From Armigeres subalbatus (taxonomy: Eukaryota > Arthropoda > Insecta > Diptera > Culicidae): a stretch of DNA of 64,000 nucleotides. The position numbers and the translations under genes are program-made. The stretch lies in the NCBI RefSeq assembly GCF_024139115.2, contig NC_085139.1:104695935-104759934 (forward strand). Reading direction: 5' to 3'. The notes beneath the pieces are model-generated. The model was not told where the DNA came from and ran no database searches. It saw only the letters and a list, made by a program, of their open reading frames with translations. Positions 33,582 to 45,500 of this stretch are shown one piece after another (positions within the stretch are counted from its first letter, which is position 1; the number at the start of each line of letters is the position of its first letter).

Positions 33582-36500
33582 ATGAATCTACCTCGCGTCA
33601 ACCTGGATGAGCCCCGTTACGACCAGAGTACCTACTTGAATCGAGCTAAGCATTTTTTGATTGTGACCAATCCGCTGAATGTGTTCGTCACCGAGGAGCA
33701 ACTGGACCGAGCGGCACGAATCGTTAAGGATTATCGGTGAGTGAATGTTATAGTGACACATCATGATGTATATGCTATGTTGTTCACAAAATCGAAGATA
33801 GAGTTATAAAAGTTTATCTGCTGGCTAACGATTAGACGATAACTGAAATAGAATCAACTGATCTTTCAATTGGGGTTTTAATGAACATGTAAGGTTTATT
33901 CTATTTAACACTGGTTCATAGTCATTTACTCATTTTAATTGTGTATGTTTAGTCCATAAAAAAAACATATTTTTAGGGACAACACGTATTTCCTGACCTT
34001 TTATACATTTGACTTGAATTAATACAACGGATTCTTACAAATAGAGAAAACGTGATTGCGTTATATTATACAAACATGTTGAGTTTTGTGTCTTCATGTT
34101 TGAATTCACGCTCAAATTCCATCAACAAATTAAAATTATTTAACATGTACCTATGTATTTTCCTAAAAAAGAAAATATTTGGACAACAAAATTTCTTAAT
34201 TCTATAAACTCTTTTGTTCTATTTTTGCATCAAACCTACGCATCAAATTCCAAACAGCAGAACTGTTCGACAATAATTTTCACGCGTTTTTTCATTTTCA
34301 GTTATTCACTAAACAGTTCTGCTGATGAGAAATCTATTGAATTCCACAGAAACCTGCGAATTAATTTAGGTGTGTGCCGTCACGTATGAAAGCCCATAGG
34401 CTTTGAGTTATAATTCTTCAAGAGGCGATTCTAATCCTAATTATTTTGTGTCACAAACGTTTGCCTAGGCCATTACTTTTTTTGGTTGTTGTGCTTTATT
34501 ATAATCACCTTTGAGCAAATGATGCAACGGCACTATGTTAATTAAGTCAATATAATTCATTTCCCAAGAGAAAGTACTTCTCAACTATTGGGAGTTTACA
34601 AATTAGGTGTTGGTTGAATTCCATCTAGACCCTTCAATGGAGTTAGGGGTGTAACTTTAGGGAATTGTATTAGATAAAAGTTTGAACTCTTTTATGGCTA
34701 TCTCATTTGAATACAGGGTGCGTGTTAATCGTGGCGTATAGAAACTATGGGAGGCGGAGATTAATTTGGCTGAATGTATGTAATAAAGATACTTTTAATT
34801 AGTCAATTAATTTCTACTTTGGCTTCTATTGTGTTGTTACTTTGGAATGAGGCCGTTTTCTATAATGCCATTTGGCATAACGAGTTGCATAGCCAGGAGT
34901 CATTTAGCATAAATTTCATCCCTCAAAAACAAACCATCAACCCTCTTGACAGATTCTTCACAAAAATGGCACACATAATCTTAATTCGATTTCTGCGCGA
35001 TTTGATATTATGACACTCTGATAATCAGCCGCATGCCCTTCCAACTACACTAGACACGCTTGCCGTTGCCACATGATGTTACGATTGAATAACATTCTAC
35101 AAAGGCACCGATAATTACTTCTTCTCAAATTCTCAGGTCCCAGGCTATTAATTAAGCAAATAGAAATGTGAATCCACTTCTAAACTTTCTACAACTTTTA
35201 TTTGATCCCCGCTTAATTTTTAATACCGGGATATACTAAAATGAATGTTTAGCAACAACTTCCCGACAAATTCAATCCAAAACAATATCTGGATTTAGAG
35301 ATCAACAATGGTCATCATCAATGGATGGAGAGATCAACGACAAATGTTGATGAAATCTGTTCAAAACACATGGAAACTTTTTGAAATTTGAACAGATTCA
35401 ATATACACGGTGTCGGGCTATTTGACCGAATATCGTTTGGCTGAATGCCGTTTGACTGAATAGGTCATGTGGCCAAATATGGTTTGGCCGAATAGTTTAA
35501 AAAAAAACTTAGATTGACTTAGTAGTGAAAAGTGGGTAATGAGAAGTGAGTAGGGAGAATTACGTGAAGTGCACAGCGAGAAGTGAAGACTGAGACATTT
35601 TTCACATCTCATAGGAAATAAAACGTGAGAAGTAAGAAGCGAATTGAGAAATGAGAAATAAAAGTAAGAAGTTATAAGTGAAAATGACCCTTAAAATGAT
35701 TTACACAGTTTTGTGTTCCATTCACACAAAACGGGGCTCTCCTGGAACAACACATATTAGCAGTAACTGCCATGTAACTCATTTTAGTCTAACTGACGGC
35801 TAATGCTTTTCGATGAGTTCATTTCACACGGTGAGAGAGCGGTCGAAAATTGGACTCAACCTCAATTGTAGGTATTCAAGTTGATGTTAAAGGAAGCCAA
35901 GTTTTCCATACTTATTCATTCGGAGGCTTCTCTAATTGTTTCGATGAACAAAAAAAAATGCGATGATTATATTCACACATTTCTATTGTTTCGCCATCGA
36001 AACAAGAGGGAAATCCTCCAAAAAAGTATGTTCTATTGCGAAGGGACTTTGAACGTTCAAGGCGAAGTCACTCAAACATATGATGTGTAAGTCAGGAAAA
36101 CACAGCGACTGGGCATGTCTCACACAAAATGTTCCGGCCAAGACGTCGCCTTATGTGTGAAAGTTGTTCATGCAATGTGTACTTGACTTCAAGCGTGTGA
36201 GAAGTAAGACGTAGGAACTTTTAAGTAAGAAATGAGAAGGTAAAGTGAGAGTGAAAAATGAAAAGCGAGAAGTGAAAAGTGAGAACTGAAAAGTGAGAAA
36301 TGAAAAGTGAGTAGTGAGTAGTGAGAAGTGAAAAGTTAGAAGTAAGAAGTGAGAAGTGAAAGGTGAGAAATGAGAACAGAGAACTAAGAAGGGAGAAGTT
36401 GGAAGTGAGAAGTGAGATGTGCGAAGTGCGAAGTGAAAAGTTAGAAGTAAGAAGTGAAAAATGAGAAAAGGAAAGTGCATAGTGAGAACTGAGAACTGAG

Positions 36501-39500
36501 ACAGAGTGCGAAGTGAGAAGTGAGAAATAACAAAGGAGAAGTGCGAAGTGAGAAATGATTAGTGAGAAGGGAAAAGGGACCACTACTCACTTCTCACTTG
36601 TTTCTGCACACATCACGCTACACAGTATTCACATTTATTTGTACCCACTTGTAACTACTCTGTGCTCACTTCCAACATCTCATGCGATACGACGCGACAA
36701 AGAAGTTTGACAGTTGATTGATAATAATTATTATTCACGTGAGTTGCGTCAGACGTCGCGTTTACTTCGGCAGACACCTAGGAATCAACATAAATGAGCC
36801 GATGTTTTCCAGAACGCATGCACTGTAGCAGCGAAGAAGATTACGAGCGCCTCTACTGGCACCAATAGACGTGAGGGAAGGTCCACAAAGTACGTCACGC
36901 AAAAAATGATAATTTTCAACCCCTCCTCCCCCTTAATTTCGCTTTTTGTATTATTTCTTATTAAAAAAAATGTAATGATCGTCACGTTTCTCGAAACCCC
37001 CTAAGAGCGACGTACTTTTTGGATGGCATTAATTTGATGTCAATGCTTGCGATGCACTTATGGGATTGGTTGATTTACCAAAACCGGTTTCTAAACTGTT
37101 AGCAAGTTTTCAATAGACACACAGGAGTCAGTTTTCACAGAAAGAATACGTGTCGCGTAAATTAAAACAGCATAAAAAACCATGTAAATCTTACTTCAAA
37201 ATCCCTGAAATCCGGGTAAAAAACCGTGTAAAAAGCGATTTGCCTCAAAAACGACTTCGGTGTACATCGGGTATGAAGCGAATGGTCTACGAAAATTGAA
37301 AATCCATCGAAAGGCGGCTGAGATATTAACGATCAAAGTCTATCATACTTTCGTGACGTTTTTTTTTAGTTTCCGCATTCGTAAAGTGTACCCCAATATA
37401 GAAAATACAGACGTAGTCCCACGTCAAAAATATAAATGTTCTCCCTACCTTGATACCTTCCTAACTCGATGATCCCTCCAATATCGAATAAAGGAGAGTT
37501 CACTGTATTATCACAATGGTTTTAGGGCCATTTGGCATATTGACCATATAGACGAGCTCTGAGGTCTAGTGGCTACCGCTTCTGCCTTATAAGCAGGAGG
37601 TCGTGGGTTCAATTCCAGGCTCGTCCCTTTCCTACTTTGTATTTCCATCTTAGTTCTTTCTGTGTTTCACGTTCTACCAAAACGATTCCTACTGTTATAA
37701 CTTTCCACACAATCCCAAAACCTCCCGTGGCACCTATGAGAGGTCGTAGAGTTCTCCGCATCTTTCTTAAGTAGGTGTCCAACAAACCATCCTTCCCCTT
37801 CCTCAGCATTCGCAAGGACGTGGCCAGGACAAATCTCGACTATTGGAGAGTACATTGCTTCCATCTAAGAGTTAGTGATTAGTCCCAAATCAATATCTGA
37901 GGTGTAACGGATGAAAGAAATGCTACTATCATACAATAGTCTTGGCTTGTATCACCTACGAATTTGTGCGAATTGCTCAATGCTAATGCTAATGCTAATT
38001 TGGCATAATTACCATATGGCGTAAAAATTAAAAGAATTATAAAATCTCCAGGCAAACACGTACTTCAGAAGAGTCCCTACATGACCGTAAGGACGTGGCC
38101 GGCACGTGACTGGAAATATTTGAGCTTCCGAAACGTGTACATTAAGAATGGACAACTAACCCCAAGCCCCATTCAATTGATTCTCTATACAATTTCTCAA
38201 CTTCTAGTCAATCACGGAATAGCAACTACGAATTGTACTTCCGAATTGTAAATTTCCGAAGAAATCCCTGAGAACGTCTTTGGAAGAATTAGGGGGAATT
38301 CTTTATAGAATTTAATGGAGGTATTTTGTAGGAATTCCTGGGGAAATTTGAATTATTTAATTATTTGTGGAATATCCGAAGGAATTCTTGGAGGAATTAC
38401 TGGAGAAACTTCCGGAAGACTTTCCGGATAAGAATTTCCGGAGGGATCATTGGGGGAATTGTTTGAGGATAAACCTGGGAGAATTTCTGGAGACATTTCT
38501 GGGGAAATTTTAGGAGGAATTTTTAAGTGAACCTCCGCCTTCTGGATGCCGCCTTCTGGAGGTTCTGGCATTTCGGAGTTGAACAGATTGAAAAGCAGGG
38601 GCCCGAGGATACTGTCTTGGGGACGCCTGTGACGATGTTGTGCGCATTGGAACTCGCTCCGCTGATTGAGACCCGGAATGTCCTTGCCGATAGGTTATTT
38701 CGGATGATTTTCACCAGGTAGCTGGGAAGATTGTAGCGTTGCAGTTTGTACACCAGGCCATCATGCAATACATTGTCGAATGCCTTCTCAATATTGACAA
38801 ATATATTATATTAACAATATGGTTCACTTCGAGTTTTCCCATACATCGAAATGGCGAACAATTTGCCGGTGATAACAACATCATCTAGCGAGCAAAGAGG
38901 AATCTAAACATGTTTTTTTCTAGCTTATGCGGGAAAACCCTCCTGCCATCTTCCGGTGAGTAGTCACACATTTATTCGATGACATTTTACAGTGTGGGGA
39001 TGTCCATACATTTTTAAATAAATCGATTACCGGAATATCGACTTTGTTAAATGCAAACACTACTGTAAATATTATCAATTCGGTGCAAATCCGAATTATA
39101 GCCGCTAACAAAGTTGGATTTTTCTCACAATTCGTACGTTAAACCTAACTTCGGAAGTGGTGCGCTGTTTTCATTTGGTGATGTGCTATACAGCGCACTA
39201 CTTCCGAAATTAGGTTTAACGTATGGATTGTGAGAAAAATCCAATTTCAATAGCGGCTATAATTCGATTTTCTACTGAATTTATAATATTGCGATGAAGC
39301 TGTGCAATGCAGACAAACTACAATTTAGCTTCAATCGTTCAAACTGTGAAAGCCGTTCCGCAAACATTAAAATAATTTTTCCACTGTAAACATTTCAATA
39401 ATTTTCTTCAGCAATAAATTTGATTAATTCTTTATGAATATTATCGATAATATTCCAATGCATCATTCTTCTTCATTTTCGGTGTCCTAAATTCCTACTG

Positions 39501-42500
39501 GAACTTAACACCTGCGTTTCAACATATTGTTTTATTAACATTTTTCCTATTATGAATTGAAAATTTTCGCTGCCCACCATTGATTGAATGAATATGTATC
39601 TTGAGCGGAAAGCAAGGAAGATGACACTCTCCGATTGCGTTTTGTTATGTTGCGCTTATCATAATGGGTATGATTATTATGTTACGTTTAGACATGGAAA
39701 GTGAATTGAACAAATCGCTTGAATTAAACGCGTCCAAACACCTTCGTTCAACTCACTTGAACGGACAGTAAGTCAATTCACTTGCCCTTTCAAAACGTAG
39801 CATTACGGTGAGATATTTCCGCTAACATTAATTAGTTTATTTTATTGTGCTTTCTCGATTTCGTATCCAATATCAGATATTTTTTGGGATTTAATAGATT
39901 ATTTTTTGATGATTTTGCAAAAAAAAAAACTGGTTGAACGTACCCGACCTTGCTCGGGATTATACTGCAGTCGCATCTCCACCTCTAGATATTGAAGGGG
40001 CCATCAAGATAGGGAGAGATCGAGGAATGGGAGAAAAATTTAAATGGGTAATAGATCCAAAAAAGCTTGTTGCTATGCAAAACGACAACAAAACAAATGC
40101 CATTACTTATTGTTGATGTGTTTGTTATCGTCCAAAGATGGTCTAGTAGCCTAAAAATTTGAACATATCGACATAAGGAGAGTGAATCCACAACAAAATA
40201 CGATTACAACACATCGAGATAGGGAGGCTATCGAGATGTGGAAAGCCAAAATGTATATAGATTGAAGGGACCGAGGAAACCATCGACATAGGGAGAGATA
40301 TCGAGATATAGAACATCGAGGTGTAGAGACTCGACTATATTTTGCATTCTTACTGTCAATTGTGGAGTTCGTTCAGCGATGCACTCTAGAACATTTTTAG
40401 CGCCATCGTATTGGGTTTCCTCACAACTCGCCTCAAAATTGTATTTCCACAATTTCTCAACTTTCTCCTCAAAATTTGGTAACATTATACCTATGTCCTA
40501 TACCTATAGAAAAACAGCGGACCTGAAGACGAATCGATTAGTGAGAAAACCGTGCCAATCGGTCAATCCGTTCGTGAATTATATTGCCTCAAAGGAAATG
40601 CAAACTCATTTTTATATATAGAGATTGTACCACAAACGTAATTATGTTTGAATTGTATTTGTATCAGACTCTCATATCGGGAAGATTGTTCACAAAATTT
40701 CGTTTCTCCCTGTCAAATCATATTCAAAAATTGATAACGATTTGGGAATTCTCAAACAATGGGATTATGCATGCTAGTGTGTATGGGGGACCTTTACGAC
40801 AAATAAATGAGCATCGCTAATACATTACTTTTGTGACTATTTGAAAAAAATCTACCGAGGGGTCCCGAACAACTTTTTTTTCTCTCTGAAACGGAACCTT
40901 TTAGTTGAAAAACTGTCAATTATTTACCACGTCCCTATTAAATGAGATTCCTCTATTTGTTTTCTTCCAATCATCATATAAACAAAGGAGGAAGCGATTA
41001 TTACCAAGTTATAGTCTAAATAACTTCACTTGTCATAAGACGACTTTCTACCTTCCCATTTAATTCCACCACTTGGTTGTACCTTGACAGATACGTATTT
41101 CGACCTCAACAGTACAAGGTACAATTAAGTGGTGGAATTAAATGGGACTGTACAAACTCGGCTTATGACAAGTGAAGACATTCCACTAAAAAGCTCAAAA
41201 TAATTTTCTTAACTTTTTTTTACGTTATGTTATTTTAAGCCTTATTTATCTATTATAATAAAAAAGAATTGAGATTTCCTTTCTGACTATTTAACTCGCG
41301 AACGGGTTGATCGATTTGCAAGATTTTCTCCACAATCAATTCGTTTTGGGATCCGCTAGGTTTGTATAGGTTGGTTGGTGAGTTGAACGGGGAAAGGTTA
41401 AAAATCAATAGAATACAATTTTGGGTCAGCTGTTGTGGAAAACATTTGAAACACGGAACACCCGGGCAAAGCTGGGTATTTTTCGCCAATTTTTTATTAT
41501 CAAAAGTATTGGAAATAGTTAGAGATTGTGTAGTAGTTTTACATTGGATTTGGATTTACAATTAGACGAATTATTACTATTAAATTTAATTCCAGCAATT
41601 TGAAATCTTTCTCACCAGATATTCTGATGCTCGATTTTGATATTCTGATCGAGCATCAGAATATCCGGTTACACACGAATCAGCCTAATTCGCTTTACGG
41701 AAAAGCCGTGGCCTTGCATTATCTTTCATCGTTTGTTCGTTTAGTTTCACTTAAGTTGTGTTTCCGGAAGGATTTGTCGCAGACTAAACGTCTGGTTTGT
41801 TGTTGATCGTACATCTCGAAAATCGAGACTGCACCCTTTCTTGTAGATATGAATATGACGCCATAAGGCCAGATTGGAGGCGTTTGTTTCTCTCTGCCAG
41901 ATCATTTAAATATAGAGAATGATACCAAGAACTTCTGAGGCTTTTGTATTGACCACCTCGCGGACTTGCTACCTTAAATGCGTTCAGATTCTCCCCAAAA
42001 AGATGTTTTTCGATTCGCTCGCCGAGTTTATGAGCGAATTGTTCGGCAATTATTTTACCGGACAGTCGCTGTTTATTCAGCTACATGATTTTTCTCTCAC
42101 GCCTAGTGTTCCGAGTCGGTATTTAGATTTTTGTACCAGTCGAGTCCTTGACTTATTTAAAGTCAAATTTCGCAAAGAACCATGTTATTTGATGCTTCTA
42201 ACTATTAAAAAAAATCAAATCTCAAACATCAAAAAAGTGTTGCATCGAGGCGAGCTGCAGATATAGGAACAAAACAGGCAAACAGCAAAATGGTGTAAGA
42301 GCAGAGAGCAACTACAATGCAAGAAGTGAATAAAGAATGGTAACTTTAACAGCAACCTGTTTTACCGTGCCTCAATTTCGATATGGTACACCAGCAGTGG
42401 TACCATTCCGTCGGGTACAGTTCAACGAGCAATTTCAAATTTATTATACATTTTAACAAAAATAATGGCTACCACACTTCAGCTACAACATTTGATTTTC

Positions 42501-45500
42501 GGATAGAATTCGAAAAAAATTAATCGATTAATTTCCCAGAAGAAAAATCCGGCATCCCTATTTTTTTCATGATGACATTTTGAAGTGCGTGTGTATAACG
42601 ATCCTCATATTTTGGGTAGTTTAATTATAACGGGTATCGACCTTTTTGGACGCGAGTTGGCGCCACATGTGGTGTCGCCTGAATTTCGTGAGAGTGAATC
42701 ATATTGTTAATATAGTATATTTGATATTGAGTAAGGCCATGGCGGATGTTTTTGAGACAAACTTGCTCCGTCTGAGGACGTTGTTAACACGAGTCAGCTG
42801 TTGTACGGTTGACCGACCGTGTCGGAAATCAAACTGTTCCTCGAGCAAAATATTGATATTTTCGGCAGACTCAAGTAACCGGTGATGTATAGCTTTTTCG
42901 AATAGCTTGGATAATCCTAAAAGAAGGCTGATGGGGCGATAACTTTTGGGAGAGAAAGGATCCTTCCCAGGCTTCCAGATGGGGATGACTTTTGCTGACT
43001 TCCAAGATGATGGGAAGCAGAGCTGTAAATATTCGATTATTTTTTATGAAGCCCATCGGCCTTCTTTGTAACATATTCATATTCGGCTCTGCACCGTCAA
43101 TTTTCAGAATGAATATGGGTCAGTGAGTATTTTTTTGAATAACACAAAATATTAAATAATTGTAAAACTAAACACATTTTTGATGATTCAAATAAATACA
43201 CGCATAGATTCAATCCCGACGTTCAATTGAGGGGCATTTTTAGTGTCAAATGTCAATATAATCAATGCTAATTTTGTTTTTTTCGCGCGCAGTTACCATA
43301 CTCAGTGGTAATCAATTGAATGAATTTATGAAGAAGTAAACTGAGTTCCTATTCTAATCAAAACACGAATGTCAAAAGTCGGAGTGAATGTGCTTCATGA
43401 AAGTGAATATTTTATGCTCTGATGGGAAGTAGCTGAGCCAGAGACAATGTCGTAGCCTGAGGCCTTCATGTTCTTCGATTATTTGCTATAGGCCGTCAAT
43501 TTGCCAGCTGAAATCTTTCGAGACTCATTCGAGAAGTCGTTGGGAATCAAATGGATGTTGTTAGCTTGCTCGTCGACGGCTGCTTCGCGGGACTGACGAT
43601 GTTCTGCCCAAGATTGTGTGAGCTGATGAAGTGACGACCTATTTCAGTGACCTGCTCTGCAGGAGTTATCAAGCGATCCTTAGAGCCATTGTTGTCTAGT
43701 GGGATCAAAGGTGTAATGGGCCGAGGCTTGGATTTTAGTATTTTGGTCATTTTCCAAAACGGCTTAGCATAATCTGGGAGAGTGCGGATCTTATTCGAAA
43801 AATCGTTATTTTTGAGGTCCACCATTCTGGCCTTGATAATGTTTGTGATTCCATTCCAGTACGCTGAAACTGCCTGCGAAAGACATTCCGCAATCGAATC
43901 AAATCGAGGTGAGTGTATCGATGTTCAGAGAGTTGCGTACCTGCCGAGCCATCGGTACATGTTGCTTTCGCCACCGCCACCGGGATCGCCTCCTCGATGG
44001 AACGCAGCTGCCGATCGATTGCTTCAGGTGTTACCGGCCGCACCTCGTAGTCGACTCGGTGGTAGTTTCGCCGCAATTGCTTCTGCCACCACCGGATAGT
44101 GATCCGAACTGAGCTCCAGGTAGACAACCGGCTACGAGACGTGGTCGTTCATGTAGGTTATGTATAGGTCGATGCTGGGTCATTAGGCCGAAGGCCATTA
44201 GGCCGAAGGTCATTAGGCCGAATGGCCATTAGGCCGAATGAGAACTAGGGAGTGAGATGTTAGTAGTGCAAAGTGAGGAAGAAGTAGAATGGAGAAGAAA
44301 GAAGAAGGAAAAAGGAAGAAGGAGGAAGAAAGATGGAAGAAGGATGAAGAAAGAAGGAATTAGGAAGAAGGAATAAGGAAGAAGGAATAAGCAAGAACGA
44401 AGAAGAAAGAAGGAAGCAGGAAGAAGGAAGAAGGAAGAAAGAAGAAGGGAGAAGGGAGAAGGAAGAAGGAAGATGGAAAAAGAAAGAAGAAATAAGGAAG
44501 TAGGAAGAGTGATAAAGGAAGAAGGAAGAAGGAAAATGGAAGAAGGAAGAAAGAAGAAGGAAAAAGGAAGAAAGAAGAAGGAAAAACGAAGAAAGAAAAA
44601 GGAAGAAGGAAGAAGGAAGAAGGAAAAATGAAGAAAGAAAAAGGAAGAAGGAAGAAGGAAGAAGGAAGAAGGAATAAGGAAGAGAGAAGAAGGAAGAAGG
44701 AAGAAGGAAGAAGGAAGGAGCAAGAAGGAAGAAGGAAGTAGAAAGAAGGAAGAAGGAAAAAGAAAGAAGGAAGAAGGACGAAAGAAGAAGGAAGCGGGAA
44801 GAAGGAAGAAGAAAGAAGGAAGAAAGAAGAAGGAAGAAGGAAGAAGGAAAAAGAAAAAAGGAAAAAAGGAAGAAGGAAGGAGGAAGAAGGAAGAAGAAAG
44901 AAAGAAGAAGGAAGGGGAAGAGCGAAGAAGGAAGAAGGAAGAAGCAAAAAGGAAGAAGGAAGAAGGTAGAATGAAGAAGGAAGAAGGAAGAAAAAAGAAG
45001 GAAGAAGGAAAAAAAGAAGGACGAGGGAAGAAGGAAGAGGGAAGAAGGAAGAGGGAAGAAGGAAGAAGAAAGAAGGAAGGAAGAAGGGAAATTGATGAAG
45101 GAAGAAGGAAGAAGGAAGAACAAATAAGGAAGAAGGAAAAAGAAAGAAGTAAGATGGGAGGAGGAAGAAGGAACAAGGATGAAGGAAGAAGGAAAAAGGA
45201 AGAAGGAAGGAGGAAGATGCAATAAGGGAGAAGATGAAGGGGTAAGGTAAAGAAAGAACTTCTCATTTTCACTTTTCGCTTCTTTCTACTAATTCGGCCT
45301 AATGGCCATTCGGCCTAATGACCGTTCGGCCTAATGACCATTCGGCCAAATGGCCTTCGGCCTAATGGCCTGACACCGTATAGGTCGAGGGTTGCGTGGA
45401 CATCGGACCGACTCAGCCGAGTGGGGGAATCCGGGCTCAGGATCGTGTAGTGGTCTTCCTCCATGTCGTTACTCCAGCTGGTACCGTTTCGATTGCTGCG

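Larger units (their letters stand above)
38798..42723. mobile_element. 3.9-kb DNA element with 30-bp inverted ends
   Basis: Ends CAAATATATTATATTAACAA and, read inward from 42723, CAAATATACTATATTAACAA begin 30-bp inverted repeats with two mismatches. They are framed by ATATTGA (38791-38797, 42724-42730). Removing it rejoins LINE C exactly between ALLNI and EKAFD. No transposase is readable. The interior has a palindrome, a SINE fragment and a Penelope hairpin. The superfamily is undetermined. Confidence 0.82.

Noticed and set aside
36151..36583. Ser/Phe/His-rich frames of 109 and 120 codons
   Set aside because: They follow the AGTGAGAA-type minisatellite.
37551..37625. Functional tRNA-Ile(TAT)
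   Set aside because: The cloverleaf is fused to a SINE body, has a truncated relative at 29126-29310 and ends in a simple-repeat tail with flanking duplication.
44229..45272. 347-, 320- and 195-codon Phe/Ser/Leu frames resembling membrane proteins
   Set aside because: They are three frames of one GGAAGAA/TTCTTCC homopurine tract.
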